Shown here in pieces: positions 17,237 to 26,288 of a DNA stretch of 64,000 nucleotides (positions are counted from its first letter, which is position 1; each line of letters opens with the position of its first letter). A model generated the notes under the pieces. The model made no database searches. It worked only from the letters and a program-made list of their open reading frames with translations, and had not been told where the DNA came from. The stretch covers positions 496,001 through 560,000 of the forward strand of contig NZ_CP034752.1 in NCBI RefSeq assembly GCF_004295645.1, written 5' to 3'. The stretch is from Limnobaculum zhutongyuii (GTDB lineage: Bacteria > Pseudomonadota > Gammaproteobacteria > Enterobacterales > Enterobacteriaceae). Made by a program: the position numbers and the translations under genes.

Positions 17237-18184
17237 ATGAAGATGTTTCGATTAATGGTAGCTGTATTACTGACTGGCTGTGGTCTTTTAAGTACAGCTC
17301 AGGCTGTTGAACGTATTCCGGGCACCTCTGTCTCTATTGAACCACCTGCTGGTTTTTCATTATCCAAACAGTTTACCGGATATATGAATGAGGCAGCAGG
17401 CGCATCGATTATGGTTAACGAGATGCCAGCTCCTTTGGAAGAGATTAAGCACGCATTTATCCCCGATTTGATGAAAACAGAAGGCGTTCGCCTGCTGGGA
17501 ACTGAAGAAGCCGTTAGCCACCAACATAAGGTCTGGTTATATAAAATTGGCCAAACCGCAAATAATCAACAGTTCAATAAGTGGATATTACTTCAGGGCG
17601 ACAGTAAGCGCTCACTGATGTTAGTAGGTACTTATCCTGCAACTGAAGAAGCTAAGCTGGGTGATGCAATTAAACGTTCACTCATCAGCATGGAGCTTGC
17701 TCAGGGAGAAGAAGGCAAACTGAATCTGGATGCGCTGGGCTACTCTATACAGGAATCCGATAATCTTAAGATTGTTCGCCGGGTTAATAATATGCTGATA
17801 TTAAGCCTGCCTGGCGATGCGGCTCCCGCTCCGGCAGCTGCTGGGGTTCAACCAATGATGGTTATCGCTTCATCATACAGCAAGGTGGCTATTGGCGATC
17901 TGGTCGCATTCAGCGAAAAGCATATGATGAATACGGCCTCTTTAATCGAAATTGAGGTGCAGAAAGAGAGCATTAAGTCCGTAGATATAAACGGTCAGCA
18001 TGGTGTTGAGCTATTGGCTAATGCAGAAAATGCAAAAAATCATGAGCCGATGAAGGTCTATCAGCTAATTGTGGAATCTAATGGCACTTATTATGTGATT
18101 AAGGGGTTGGTTAAAGCCGAACAAAGTGAACAATATCTGCCTGAGTTCAGAAAGATTGCTGAGAGCCTAAAAATTACCGGTTAG
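17237..18184 (+). CDS. Secreted protein of unknown function between ftsH and folP
   Basis: I do not recognise this 315-residue protein. The start ATG 17237 has a strong TAAGGAG site; earlier in-frame ATGs lack one. The N-terminus is a typical export signal (MKMFRLMVAVLLTGCGLLSTAQA) with two readings: cleavage after AQA, or a lipobox at LTGC giving a lipoprotein. The rest is hydrophilic with two similar-sounding halves (around SIEPPAGFSLSKQF and LPGDAAPAPAAAG) and no catalytic motif I can name. In E. coli ftsH and folP are adjacent, so this gene is a lineage-specific insertion between them, with its own hairpin terminator. Confidence 0.75.
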   Translation: MKMFRLMVAVLLTGCGLLSTAQAVERIPGTSVSIEPPAGFSLSKQFTGYMNEAAGASIMVNEMPAPLEEIKHAFIPDLMKTEGVRLLGTEEAVSHQHKVWLYKIGQTANNQQFNKWILLQGDSKRSLMLVGTYPATEEAKLGDAIKRSLISMELAQGEEGKLNLDALGYSIQESDNLKIVRRVNNMLILSLPGDAAPAPAAAGVQPMMVIASSYSKVAIGDLVAFSEKHMMNTASLIEIEVQKESIKSVDINGQHGVELLANAENAKNHEPMKVYQLIVESNGTYYVIKGLVKAEQSEQYLPEFRKIAESLKITG

Positions 18185-18200
18185 TTATTTTCATTTCTTA

Positions 18201-18244
18201 AGGCAGGGAATTTGAGCTGAATGTTCATCCCTGCCTCTGTTTTG
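18201..18244 (+). terminator. Probable terminator after the 17,237-18,184 gene
   Basis: Nine-base arms AGGCAGGGA / TCCCTGCCT with an 18-base loop, followed by CTGTTTTGG; the T-run is moderate. Confidence 0.6.
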
Positions 18245-18347
18245 GTATATTCTGATAGCCTTATTAAATTTGTAAGTATCTGCTCACTTATCTTTGAGTA
18301 GGTATCCGCACGATAGTCATGTTTTAACCAGTCTTAAGGAATTCATC

Positions 18348-19181
18348 ATGAAGTTAGAAAGTAGGGGATTAACGTTAGATCTCAATTACCCTCAGGTAAT
18401 GGGAATTCTTAACGTAACGCCTGACTCCTTTTCTGACGGAGGTCGTTACCGCCAGATAGAAAATGCCCTGCGCCATGCCAATGAGATGATTCAGGCCGGG
18501 GCAACCATTATTGATATTGGTGGTGAGTCGACCCGCCCTGGTGCAGACGAAGTTCCAACGGATGAAGAACTTGAGCGGGTTATTCCGGTTGCGGAAGCCA
18601 TCGCAAAAAATTTTGAAGTATGGGTATCTGTAGATACTTATAAGCCCGAAGTTATGAGAGAATCTCATCGGGTTGGTGTTCATCTGATTAATGATATCCG
18701 GGCGCTACAAGAACCGGGTGCGTTAGAAGTCGCAATAGAATCCGGACTGCCCGTATGCCTGATGCATATGCAGGGTATGCCCAGAACCATGCAACATGAA
18801 CCACAATATACCGATGTAGTGTCTGAAGTTGATGACTTCTTTACTGAGCACATTACCCGCTGCGTTAATGCCGGTATGGACAGAGAGAAGATTTTGCTCG
18901 ATCCGGGATTCGGTTTTGGCAAGAATTTGAGGCACAATTACCAGTTATTAGCCCATCTGTCAGATTTCCACCATTTTAACCTTCCACTGTTGGTTGGAAT
19001 GTCGAGAAAGTCGATGGTTGGGCAATTATTAAATGTTCCTCCCGATCAGCGGGTTATTGGCAGCATAGCCTGTGCAACAATCGCCGCGATGCAGGGGGCA
19101 CAAATTATTCGTGTTCACGACGTAAAAGAAACCGCTGAAGCAATGCGAATTGTTGAAGCAACACTTTCTGCTAAGGAATAG
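18348..19181 (+). CDS. folP: Dihydropteroate synthase
   Basis: FolP condenses 6-hydroxymethyl-dihydropterin diphosphate with p-aminobenzoate in folate synthesis and is the sulfonamide target. The 277-residue TIM-barrel product from ATG 18348 shows the signature MGILNVTPDSFSDGG, the second signature GATIIDIGGESTRPGA, DPGFGFGKN and the sulfonamide-contacting loop GMSRKSMVGQ. The longer frame from 18294 lacks support. It ends seven bases before glmM, indicating cotranscription as in E. coli. Confidence 0.97.
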   Translation: MKLESRGLTLDLNYPQVMGILNVTPDSFSDGGRYRQIENALRHANEMIQAGATIIDIGGESTRPGADEVPTDEELERVIPVAEAIAKNFEVWVSVDTYKPEVMRESHRVGVHLINDIRALQEPGALEVAIESGLPVCLMHMQGMPRTMQHEPQYTDVVSEVDDFFTEHITRCVNAGMDREKILLDPGFGFGKNLRHNYQLLAHLSDFHHFNLPLLVGMSRKSMVGQLLNVPPDQRVIGSIACATIAAMQGAQIIRVHDVKETAEAMRIVEATLSAKE

Positions 19182-19188
19182 AGATAAC

Positions 19189-20529
19189 ATGAGCGGCGAT
19201 CGTAAGTATTTTGGTACAGATGGTATTCGGGGAAAGGTGGGCGATCATCCAATCACGCCTGAGTTTGTGCTTAAGCTTGGTTGGGCAGCTGGTAAAGTTT
19301 TAGCCCGTCACGGTTCACGTAAAATCATTATCGGTAAAGATACACGCATTTCTGGCTATATGTTGGAGTCTGCTCTGGAGGCCGGTTTGGCTGCTGCGGG
19401 GCTTTCTGCTTCATTTACCGGTCCAATGCCAACACCGGCAGTTGCTTATCTAACCCGCACCTTCCGTGCGGAAGCGGGCATTGTTATCTCTGCTTCTCAT
19501 AACCCTTATTACGATAACGGTATTAAGTTCTTCTCGATTGACGGTACAAAACTGCCGGATGAAGTTGAAGAAGCCATTGAAGCGGAAATGGAAAAACCAC
19601 TGACTTGTGTTGAGTCAGCTGAGCTGGGTAAAGCCAGTCGCATCAATGATGCTGCGGGTCGTTACATTGAGTTCTGCAAAGGCGGATTCCCAAGCGAGCT
19701 TAGTCTGAGTGAATTAAAGATCGTAGTCGATTGCGCAAATGGTGCAACTTATCATATCGCACCAAGCGTACTGCGTGAGTTGGGCGCTAATGTTATTACT
19801 ATCGGTTGCGATCCTGATGGTATGAACATTAATGAAAAATGCGGTGCGACGGATGTTCGTTTGCTGCAAGAGCGTGTAGTAGCTGAAAAAGCGCATTTGG
19901 GTATTGCATTCGATGGTGATGGCGATCGGGTCATTATGGTTGACCATCAGGGCAATAAAGTCGATGGCGATCAGATAATGTATATCATTGCTCGTGAATC
20001 CTTACGTCAGGGGCAGCTTAAAGGCGGTGCCGTTGGTACGCTGATGAGCAACATTGGCCTGGAGTTGGCGCTAAAGCAACTGGGCATTCCATTTACCAGA
20101 GCGAAAGTGGGCGATCGCTACGTGCTGGAAAAAATGCTGGAGCTTGGTTGGACTATTGGTGCCGAAAACTCAGGCCATGTTATCCTGTTAGACAAAACAA
20201 CAACCGGAGACGGTATTGTTGCAGCGTTACAGGTACTGGCTGCTATGGTCCGCAATCATATGTCACTGCATGATTTATGCAGTGGTATGAAACTATTACC
20301 TCAGGTTTTGGTTAACGTTCGTTTTGCTGGTCAACACGATCCGCTGGCTAATGAAACCGTGATGAACGTGACCGCTGAAGTAGAAAAAGAGCTGGAAGGC
20401 CGTGGTCGGGTACTGTTACGTAAATCAGGAACCGAACCACTTATTCGCGTGATGGTAGAAGGCGAGAACGACGAAGAGGTTCTGCGATTGGCTAACCGTA
20501 TCGCGGATGCAGTAAAAGCCGCAGGCTAA
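19189..20529 (+). CDS. glmM: Phosphoglucosamine mutase
   Basis: GlmM interconverts glucosamine-6-phosphate and glucosamine-1-phosphate, feeding UDP-GlcNAc for peptidoglycan and LPS. The 446-residue product begins MSGDRKYFGTDGIRGKVG. It has the phosphoserine loop GIVISASHNPYYDNG (catalytic Ser near residue 103), the Mg-binding DGDGDR, the substrate loop GAENSGH and the C-terminal phosphate-binding RKSGTEPLIRVMVEG. It follows folP by seven bases and ends at a perfect palindromic terminator. Confidence 0.97.
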   Translation: MSGDRKYFGTDGIRGKVGDHPITPEFVLKLGWAAGKVLARHGSRKIIIGKDTRISGYMLESALEAGLAAAGLSASFTGPMPTPAVAYLTRTFRAEAGIVISASHNPYYDNGIKFFSIDGTKLPDEVEEAIEAEMEKPLTCVESAELGKASRINDAAGRYIEFCKGGFPSELSLSELKIVVDCANGATYHIAPSVLRELGANVITIGCDPDGMNINEKCGATDVRLLQERVVAEKAHLGIAFDGDGDRVIMVDHQGNKVDGDQIMYIIARESLRQGQLKGGAVGTLMSNIGLELALKQLGIPFTRAKVGDRYVLEKMLELGWTIGAENSGHVILLDKTTTGDGIVAALQVLAAMVRNHMSLHDLCSGMKLLPQVLVNVRFAGQHDPLANETVMNVTAEVEKELEGRGRVLLRKSGTEPLIRVMVEGENDEEVLRLANRIADAVKAAG

Positions 20530-20553
20530 TTTGTTTTTAGATATTGAGTTGAT

Positions 20554-20583
20554 ACAAAGGGCGGAAATATTTCCGCCCTTTGT
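20554..20583 (+). terminator. folP-glmM terminator hairpin
   Basis: A perfect 30-bp palindrome, arms ACAAAGGGCGGAAAT and its complement. It is GC-rich and immediately downstream of glmM; the T-run is short. Confidence 0.75.
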
Positions 20584-20626
20584 TTAACTATAAATAGGCC
20601 GCTGTAAGCAAGGACGCCACATACCC

Positions 20627-21355
20627 ATGTATAAGCTAATCAATAAAGTACTCATCATTTTTTCAGGCTTAATCATTGTTGGATTAGTGCTTATATATGG
20701 ATTGTATAGCGGTTATATCAGGTTCAATTATCCATCACTTACTGAGTATCCGATTCAGGGGATTGATGTATCCCATCATCAGAATGAAATTAACTGGCAA
20801 CAGTTAGATAAAGAAAGAGTTCGCTTTGTTTTTATCAAAGCAACGGAAGGCAGTGACTTTAAAGATAACTCTTTTACCGCCAACTGGCGACATGCTGGCG
20901 AACAAGGATTTGTAGTAGGGGCCTATCATTTTTTTACCTTTTGCAGATCCGGGGAAGAACAGGCAATCAATTTTATTGAAACCGTACCAAAGGTAGCGAA
21001 TATGCTACCTCCGGTCATTGATTTGGAATATGGCGGTAATTGCCAGTTAACCACCGGAAAAGAGCAAGTACTGGCGGAAATAGCCATACTTATTGAGAGA
21101 CTTGAGGTTTTTTATCAGAAGAAGCCTATTTTGTACGTGACTCAAGAGTTCTTTGACGATTTTCTGGTAGGAAAATTTGAGCAGAATCCTCTTTGGATTA
21201 GAAACATATATCGTCGTCCGGCTTTGAAAGATCGGCGCCCCTGGATGTTCTGGCAATATGCGAACCGTGGGCGTTTAAGTGGAATTGAAACTGTTGTCGA
21301 TCTCAACACGTTTAATGGGACTAAAGAAGAGTTTGAAACACTCATTAAGAATTGA
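20627..21355 (+). CDS. Membrane-anchored GH25 lysozyme-like muramidase
   Basis: This 242-residue protein has one N-terminal membrane segment (about residues 8-30, LIIFSGLIIVGLVLIYGLY) and a glycoside hydrolase family 25 domain. Visible family landmarks are the N-terminal strand GIDVSHHQNEINW, FVFIKATEGSDF, GAYHFF, the catalytic acidic pair in PPVIDLEYGGN, and WMFWQYANRGR near the C-terminus. It is predicted to face the periplasm and cleave the MurNAc-GlcNAc backbone during wall remodelling. It lies between glmM and secG, where E. coli has no such gene. Identification as GH25 is strong; the physiological role is inferred. Confidence 0.85.
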   Translation: MYKLINKVLIIFSGLIIVGLVLIYGLYSGYIRFNYPSLTEYPIQGIDVSHHQNEINWQQLDKERVRFVFIKATEGSDFKDNSFTANWRHAGEQGFVVGAYHFFTFCRSGEEQAINFIETVPKVANMLPPVIDLEYGGNCQLTTGKEQVLAEIAILIERLEVFYQKKPILYVTQEFFDDFLVGKFEQNPLWIRNIYRRPALKDRRPWMFWQYANRGRLSGIETVVDLNTFNGTKEEFETLIKN

Positions 21356-21454
21356 GTTTAAATTGATTTACATCATTTATAATCATTGTAAGTAACTATT
21401 TCTCGATGGTAGAATCCTGCGCAACGGAATTACAGTAACTACCGCAGGATAGCA

Positions 21455-22279
21455 ATGATGACAGCTCGCTTTTTGATTTCTCGTTCTTTTATAGCGATAG
21501 TCGCATTTATCCTCTCTCCTTTTTCTTATGCTTTAACCTCTTACAGCAGTTTAACCACAGAAGAAAACGCTATTTTCTCTGCAAATCTGGTGTTAACAGA
21601 GAATGCAAGCCACTCTATATTTCCACCTGATTATCGGGTCAAAAAACTGGAAGAAGTAACCCATCAAAATGGTGAATGGGTAAGCACCAGTTGGATTGAT
21701 TATGATATTTCAGGCAACATGGCCGCCTTTGAACGACACGAAAAAAATCGACGCGGTGAGTCAGTGACCAAGATTTATAAGAATAAGGAAGGGCACTGGA
21801 TAAAGTGCATCAAATGGTTGATGGATGGTAAGGAATCCGATGTAGGCAAGGTGATTATTCGTTATTTGAGCGATCGGCAAGGGCGAATTGTTCGCAGTGA
21901 ATTAATGAACAGTGAGTGGATTCGTGAGTATGTCTATAATGACAATGCACAACTGAGTGAAGTGGTTGAAAAACAAAAGGCCAACTACGACAGCGGTAAA
22001 AAATATACGGTTAAAAAGTATTATTATAATTCTAAGGGATTTTTAGCCCGTCGGGACTTCAAGACCAGTCGAAATAATTTTGTTTCTACCTACTACTTTG
22101 ATTACAACGATAAAGACATGTTACAACGCATTGTAGGTGAGGCTATTGCTTATTCGACGCAAAAGCGCAGGGCTGAAAAGTATTACACTTATTTCGACAG
22201 AAACTACAACTGGTTACAGGCAGAGTGGGGCACTGAGGATAACAAATTTATTCAGAATCGCACTATTGTTTACTACTAG
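21455..22279 (+). CDS. Exported protein of unknown function
   Basis: I do not recognise this 274-residue protein. A signal peptide is clear (hydrophobic core RSFIAIVAFILSPF, cleavage likely after SYA). The mature part is rich in Tyr and charged residues, with repeated short elements of the form Y-Y-(F/N)-(D/N)-(S/K)-G-F/L around residues 165-245 (for example KKYYYNSKGFLARRD and TYYFDYNDKDMLQR). These are reminiscent of loose YD-type beta repeats but too few to call RHS. Two adjacent ATG codons (21455 and 21458) are possible starts. It lies between the GH25 gene and secG. Confidence 0.65.
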   Translation: MMTARFLISRSFIAIVAFILSPFSYALTSYSSLTTEENAIFSANLVLTENASHSIFPPDYRVKKLEEVTHQNGEWVSTSWIDYDISGNMAAFERHEKNRRGESVTKIYKNKEGHWIKCIKWLMDGKESDVGKVIIRYLSDRQGRIVRSELMNSEWIREYVYNDNAQLSEVVEKQKANYDSGKKYTVKKYYYNSKGFLARRDFKTSRNNFVSTYYFDYNDKDMLQRIVGEAIAYSTQKRRAEKYYTYFDRNYNWLQAEWGTEDNKFIQNRTIVYY

Positions 22280-22583
22280 GTATCAGAGTTATTGTTGCTG
22301 TTAGCGTATAGTCTAACGCTCAGAAAAGCTTGATACAGGCAGTGAGATGTTGTCATTTGAGGCCGTATGGCTTAACGAATCGATGCAAATATCCGATCTG
22401 GTGTTGTTTTTTTCTGCAAATACGCATTGACTGTGAAAATGCACTTGCACCTCTTTCTGGCTTTAGTTAGTATTCACACCCGCTCCGGTCGGGTATAATA
22501 AGTGTCATCATTCAACATGAATTACTCCGATAACGGGTTAAAGCTTTAGCACGGGATTATCCCGCAAGGATAAAGGCAAGAAT
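22280..22583. promoter_or_regulatory. secG-leuU promoter region
   Basis: This 304-bp stretch holds no coding region. It contains a perfect -10 hexamer TATAAT at 22,494-22,499 about 85 bp before the secG start, with only a weak -35 at suitable spacing (TATTCA at 22,471-22,476). Confidence 0.5.
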
Positions 22584-22913
22584 ATGTACGAAGCGCTTCT
22601 TATTGTTTTCCTGTTGGTAGCCATCGGTCTGATTGGCCTGATCATGCTGCAACAAGGTAAAGGTGCTGATATGGGTGCCTCTTTTGGTGCTGGTGCATCT
22701 GCGACTTTATTTGGTTCCGGCGGTTCAGGTAACTTCATGACCCGTACCACAGCAATTTTAGCTGCGCTGTTCTTTGTTATCAGCCTGGCGCTGGGTAACC
22801 TGAGCACACATCAGGACAAAAAAGTCGGCGAGTGGGATGACCTGAGCACTCCGGTAAAAACTGAGCCAGCTAAACCAGCTCCTCAGACCCCAAGCAGCGA
22901 CATCCCTCGTTAA
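22584..22913 (+). CDS. secG: Preprotein translocase subunit SecG
   Basis: SecG is a small inner-membrane subunit of the SecYEG channel that assists SecA-driven export. The 109-residue product has two membrane segments (about residues 3-22 and 52-73), separated by the conserved cytoplasmic loop MLQQGKGADMGASFGAGAS and FGSGGSGNFMTRTTA, and a Pro/Lys-rich tail. The start has AAGGATAAAGG upstream. It is followed 52 bp later by tRNA-Leu(GAG), the same secG-leuU pairing as in E. coli. Confidence 0.97.
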   Translation: MYEALLIVFLLVAIGLIGLIMLQQGKGADMGASFGAGASATLFGSGGSGNFMTRTTAILAALFFVISLALGNLSTHQDKKVGEWDDLSTPVKTEPAKPAPQTPSSDIPR

Positions 22914-22930
22914 GGGATAAAGAGTAATAG

Positions 22931-22951
22931 ATGACAGGATTACCCTGTCAT
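22931..22951 (+). other. Hairpin between secG and leuU
   Basis: Arms ATGACAGG and CCTGTCAT around ATTAC, without a T-run. It is likely a processing or 3'-end structure in the secG-tRNA transcript rather than a full terminator. Confidence 0.4.
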
Positions 22952-22964
22952 CATGTAATGTAGT

Positions 22965-23051
22965 GCCGAGGTGGTGGAATTGGTAGACACGCTACCTTGA
23001 GGTGGTAGTGCCCGATTGGGCTTACGGGTTCAAGTCCCGTCCTCGGTACCA
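22965..23051 (+). tRNA. leuU: tRNA-Leu, anticodon GAG
   Basis: This is an 87-nt class II tRNA including the encoded CCA. Acceptor GCCGAGG pairs with CCTCGGT (one G-T pair), the D-loop contains AATTGGTAGAC, the anticodon arm is CTACC-TTGAGGT-GGTAG with GAG at 22,999-23,001, there is a long variable arm, and the T arm is CGGGTTCAAGTCCCG. It matches E. coli leuU. Its 3' part is the attachment site of the downstream island, whose integrase gene begins 199 bp further on. Confidence 0.97.
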
Positions 23052-23052
23052 A
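23029..23052 (+). repeat. attL: island attachment repeat in the tRNA-Leu 3' end
   Basis: TTCAAGTCCCGTCCTCG plus GTACCAA recurs at 50,269-50,291 with one G missing there. The flanking terminators (AGACGTC...GACGTCT) are also similar. Integration into the T-arm/acceptor end of a tRNA gene is the standard P4-type target. Confidence 0.88.
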
Positions 23053-23061
23053 TATCAAATC

Positions 23062-23089
23062 AATAGACGTCAATGGACGTCTATTTTTT
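23062..23089 (+). terminator. leuU terminator
   Basis: Perfect 10-bp stem AATAGACGTC / GACGTCTATT, loop AATG, then a T-run. Confidence 0.88.
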
Positions 23090-23174
23090 GTCTTAACCTC
23101 ACGTTTTTACACCGTTTTTCTTCATTCCATACTCTCCCTACGTATACTTAATTCAACTGACATCAATTTGTCTA

Positions 23175-23225
23175 TGAGGGTACATTTGCGGGTACATTCT
23201 TACCCCAAAAAACCTTGTACCCTCA
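23175..23225. promoter_or_regulatory. Repeated GGGTACATT motifs upstream of the integrase
   Basis: GGGTACATT occurs at 23,178-23,186 and 23,190-23,198 with 12-bp periodicity. The block is bracketed by TGAGGGTAC and its inverse GTACCCTCA (23,217-23,225). The position between attL and the integrase start fits integrase arm-type sites or an operator for autoregulation. Confidence 0.5.
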
Positions 23226-23249
23226 ATAACGATTTTAGAGGTATACATC

Positions 23250-24503
23250 ATGGCCCTGACGGACATTAAAGTGCGGTCGGCAAAGCCTGAGGCAAAAGCG
23301 TATAAGCTTACTGATGGCGATGGCATGTTTCTTCTGGTTCATCCTAATGGATCCAAGTACTGGCGTTTACGTTATCGTTTTGGTGGTAAAGAAAAGACAC
23401 TGGCTTTAGGCGTTTATCCTGAGGTTTCTTTAGCGGATGCTCGTCAGAAACGAGATGAAGCCAGAAAGCTGGTTGCTGTAGGTACAGACCCAAATGAGCA
23501 TAAAAGAGCCGTAAAAGCTGAGTTAGAGGATGAAGCTAAGACTTTTGAAGCTGTAGCCAGAGCCTGGCACTCTGAGAACAAGAAATGGTCAGCTCTACAT
23601 AGTGAGCGCATCTTGAAAGGGCTTGAAGAGCACCTTTTTCCCTCACTCGGTAATATCCACATTGCCGATCTCAAAACTAAAGACTTACTTGCACCGATAA
23701 AATTTGTTGAACGTTCTGGGTGTTTAGAAGTTGCTATGCGCTTAAAGCAACGAACAACAGCAATTATGACTTATGCTGTACAGAACGGGTTGATCGACTA
23801 TAACCCAGCTCAGGATATGGCTGGCGCAATTATCTCAGGTAAGGTTACTCATAGGCCTGCTTTACCACTCGACCGTCTTCCTGAGCTTTTGGAGAGGATT
23901 GATAAGTATAAAGGGAGAGAGTTTACTAAATGGGCTATCAAGCTTTCCCTATTATTGTTTATCCGGTCCAGTGAACTCCGTTTTGCCCGCTGGCCTGAAA
24001 TAGATTTTGATCGTGCTTTATGGACAATCCCTGCCGAGCGTGAGCCTCTCCCAGGCGTTAAGTTTTCAGAGCGAGGCTCGAAAATGCATACGCCACACCT
24101 TGTACCGCTTAGTCGTCAGGCACTGGAAATACTGAAGAAAATCCATGAAGTAAGTGGTCACTGTGAATTAGTCTTTATCGGCGATCATTCTGTTCATAAG
24201 CCGATGAGTGAAGGGACAGTAAATAAAGCACTGCAAAACATGGGTTACGATACAAAAACAGAAATCTGTGGGCATGGTTTCCGTACAATGGCTTGTAGTT
24301 CACTGATTGAATCGGGATTGTGGTCCAGGGATGCGGTAGAGCGGCAGATGAGCCATCAAGAGCGTAACGGGGTTCGTGCAGCTTATATTCATAAGGCTGA
24401 ACATTTGGAGGAACGGCGATTGATGGTGCAATGGTGGGCGGATTTTTTGGATGTGAATCGAAAGAAAGAAACTAGTCCATTCGAATTCGCTAAATTGACC
24501 TGA
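23250..24503 (+). CDS. P4-type tyrosine recombinase (island integrase)
   Basis: This 417-residue site-specific recombinase catalyses island integration and excision at leuU. The N-terminal DUF4102-type arm-binding domain (MALTDIKVRSAKPEAKAYKL, then GDGMFLLVHPNGSKYWRLRY) precedes a core-binding SAM-like domain and the catalytic domain. Visible catalytic elements are the first arginine in LFIRSSELRFARW, the HxxR box HGFRTMACSSLIESG, and the tyrosine in AAYIHKAEHLEERRL. Length is normal and the frame is intact. It is transcribed away from the tRNA with GGGTACATT repeats in front. A degraded copy of its last 55 codons is found at 34,020. Confidence 0.95.
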   Translation: MALTDIKVRSAKPEAKAYKLTDGDGMFLLVHPNGSKYWRLRYRFGGKEKTLALGVYPEVSLADARQKRDEARKLVAVGTDPNEHKRAVKAELEDEAKTFEAVARAWHSENKKWSALHSERILKGLEEHLFPSLGNIHIADLKTKDLLAPIKFVERSGCLEVAMRLKQRTTAIMTYAVQNGLIDYNPAQDMAGAIISGKVTHRPALPLDRLPELLERIDKYKGREFTKWAIKLSLLLFIRSSELRFARWPEIDFDRALWTIPAEREPLPGVKFSERGSKMHTPHLVPLSRQALEILKKIHEVSGHCELVFIGDHSVHKPMSEGTVNKALQNMGYDTKTEICGHGFRTMACSSLIESGLWSRDAVERQMSHQERNGVRAAYIHKAEHLEERRLMVQWWADFLDVNRKKETSPFEFAKLT

Positions 24504-24593
24504 CTAACTAAACAGTAAATTTTATCTAAATCAAGAGGTGGCCTGTGCTGCCTTTTTTTTATTCATAACCAAATATACGAATAAGAAGCATTT

Positions 24594-25043
24594 ATGAAAT
24601 TGAAATCTACTCGACTAAAGAGAAAAGTTCCACACTTAACTATTACCTGTGATTTACCGATTTTTAAACCTTTTATTACGCTATTGGCCAACGTTATTGA
24701 ACAACACCATAAGGTCTTTAGCATAACGCTCAATTACAGCAATCCGGACTATACGGCAAAATCGGGCGGTTACCGCCCTGTTGAGATTAGACTAGAAAGG
24801 AAACAGGATAATCGCTGGCATATTTGTTACGTCACTGAGTTTACCTATATACCAACACCATTTGGCCTCGAATCAACTTACGCCATTGATTTTGACTTTA
24901 GCCGGAGCATCGGTTACCAATTAGGTATGACTTCGGAACCTATTGCTGCCTACGGGCCGCTGTTCAGCCTCTGGCAACGTAACTTCTGTCGTTACCATTC
25001 ATATGATACCTATCAGTGCAAAATCAGTATTGAGGAAGCATAA
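24594..25043 (+). CDS. DUF2787 family protein
   Basis: This 149-residue cytoplasmic protein of unknown function resembles the DUF2787 family, which is common on integrated elements of gammaproteobacteria. Supporting blocks are ANVIEQHHKVFSITLNYSNP, SGGYRPVEIRLERK, RWHICYVTEFTYI and a conserved IDFDFS. No signal peptide or membrane segment is seen. It follows the integrase by 90 bp and is probably part of the island's core rather than cargo. The family assignment is from memory of its sequence pattern. Confidence 0.7.
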   Translation: MKLKSTRLKRKVPHLTITCDLPIFKPFITLLANVIEQHHKVFSITLNYSNPDYTAKSGGYRPVEIRLERKQDNRWHICYVTEFTYIPTPFGLESTYAIDFDFSRSIGYQLGMTSEPIAAYGPLFSLWQRNFCRYHSYDTYQCKISIEEA

Positions 25044-25607
25044 AGTACGTATAAACTTCTTTCATAATGCTCTATGAAAATGGCAGGTTGCATAACTAAC
25101 CCATGTTCAGTAACTGAGCTTATTATCTTTTCTACAGCATTAGTTACTGACCATCATTTAATGCACCTAAGTCCGGTTAAAAGCACAATAATATCTTTTT
25201 TATTTATATAACACTTGGCTCTGCAAACTCCACTAACGCCAGAAGTTCGGTTATCACCAAAGTCGTGAACTACATCTAATATTTTCAATTTAAAATATCC
25301 TTATACTCATTGAAATGGACTTTTAATTTGAGCTAGACAAACTCGTATTTCAACCGCATACCGCATGAATTAAACGATATCAACTTTTGGCATAAAACGG
25401 TCAAACTGAAAAGTCGTCAGGTCTGCAATGAACGAGAAGCTGACTAGTATCCCGAGATTAAGGCTGTAGTGTCATAATGAATATTTTATAAGCAAATACG
25501 CCATTGACAGTGAGGGAGCAGATCAAGGCCAATTAATTTATATTTAAACAATGTCTTGATTTGATATCTTCTTTAAGTAACATTTTTGCTTATCCCTCCT
25601 TCTATAG
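25044..25607. other. Non-coding stretch, possible remnants
   Basis: These 564 bp have no open frame with a plausible start and no recognisable RNA. Short coding-like scraps are interrupted by stops, consistent with decayed island DNA upstream of the YaaW-like operon, whose promoter presumably lies at the right end. Confidence 0.4.
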
Positions 25608-26288
25608 ATGAAAATTCAGATGAAAAGAATTGATTTCGCACGTAATGACAAAGACCTCTATCCCGTGTTGCAACAGGCCTCCTCTGATGAAAAAGCTTTC
25701 CTAGCTGAAATTATTGCAGGTAAACACTCTTCCAACATAGATAAAAACGAACGTGATGCTCTGAAGCTGGCTATCGAATTACAAAGTATGGGTGGTGATA
25801 GTTTGATGAACTTGTTTCGTCAGCGTGGAGTCGGTTACCGTGAGATTGTTGCCGATGTTGCCGGTAAAGTTGGTGTAAAAATTGACTTGCAAGGCGACAT
25901 CATAAAGATAGAAGAATTGATCGCTGAAAAAGTGATTGAGGGCTATAAGGAAAAACTTTCAGAAAAAGAACGAGATGAGTTTGAAAAGGTACTTCGGGAA
26001 TGTTTTGAAGACCAGAATCTGGCAATGGACGCAAAAAATGCTGCTGCTCGTAGTCTAATAGGAATAACACCAATTCTGTTGGCTGTCGGTGGTTTGATAC
26101 TACAGCGTGGAGCGGTTGTAGCGATCCCTGTAGCTGGCCAATTCCTCGGGGTGCTCACAGGAGTTGCTAGTGTTGCTCTGGCCTTCACAGGGACGGCTTA
26201 CAGCGTGACCATTCCTTCAGTATTAATTGTTGGTAGTATTCGTTCTCGTTTGATAGCCGAAAATTTTTCAGCACAGGTGGAACTATGA
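25608..26288 (+). CDS. YaaW-like (UPF0174/DUF3944-type) protein
   Basis: This 226-residue protein resembles E. coli YaaW over its length. The shared pattern GGDSLMNLFRQRGVGYREIV corresponds to YaaW GGDSIANKLRGHGKLYRAIL, and the C-terminal TAYSVTIPSVLIVGSIRS corresponds to SAYRVTIPAVLQIACLRR. Between them lies a charged helical segment (EKLSEKERDEFEKVLRECF) and a long glycine/alanine-rich hydrophobic region (about residues 145-210) that could insert into a membrane. The function of the family is unknown. Its stop overlaps the start of the next gene by 4 bp (ATGA), so the two are translationally coupled. Confidence 0.7.
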   Translation: MKIQMKRIDFARNDKDLYPVLQQASSDEKAFLAEIIAGKHSSNIDKNERDALKLAIELQSMGGDSLMNLFRQRGVGYREIVADVAGKVGVKIDLQGDIIKIEELIAEKVIEGYKEKLSEKERDEFEKVLRECFEDQNLAMDAKNAAARSLIGITPILLAVGGLILQRGAVVAIPVAGQFLGVLTGVASVALAFTGTAYSVTIPSVLIVGSIRSRLIAENFSAQVEL

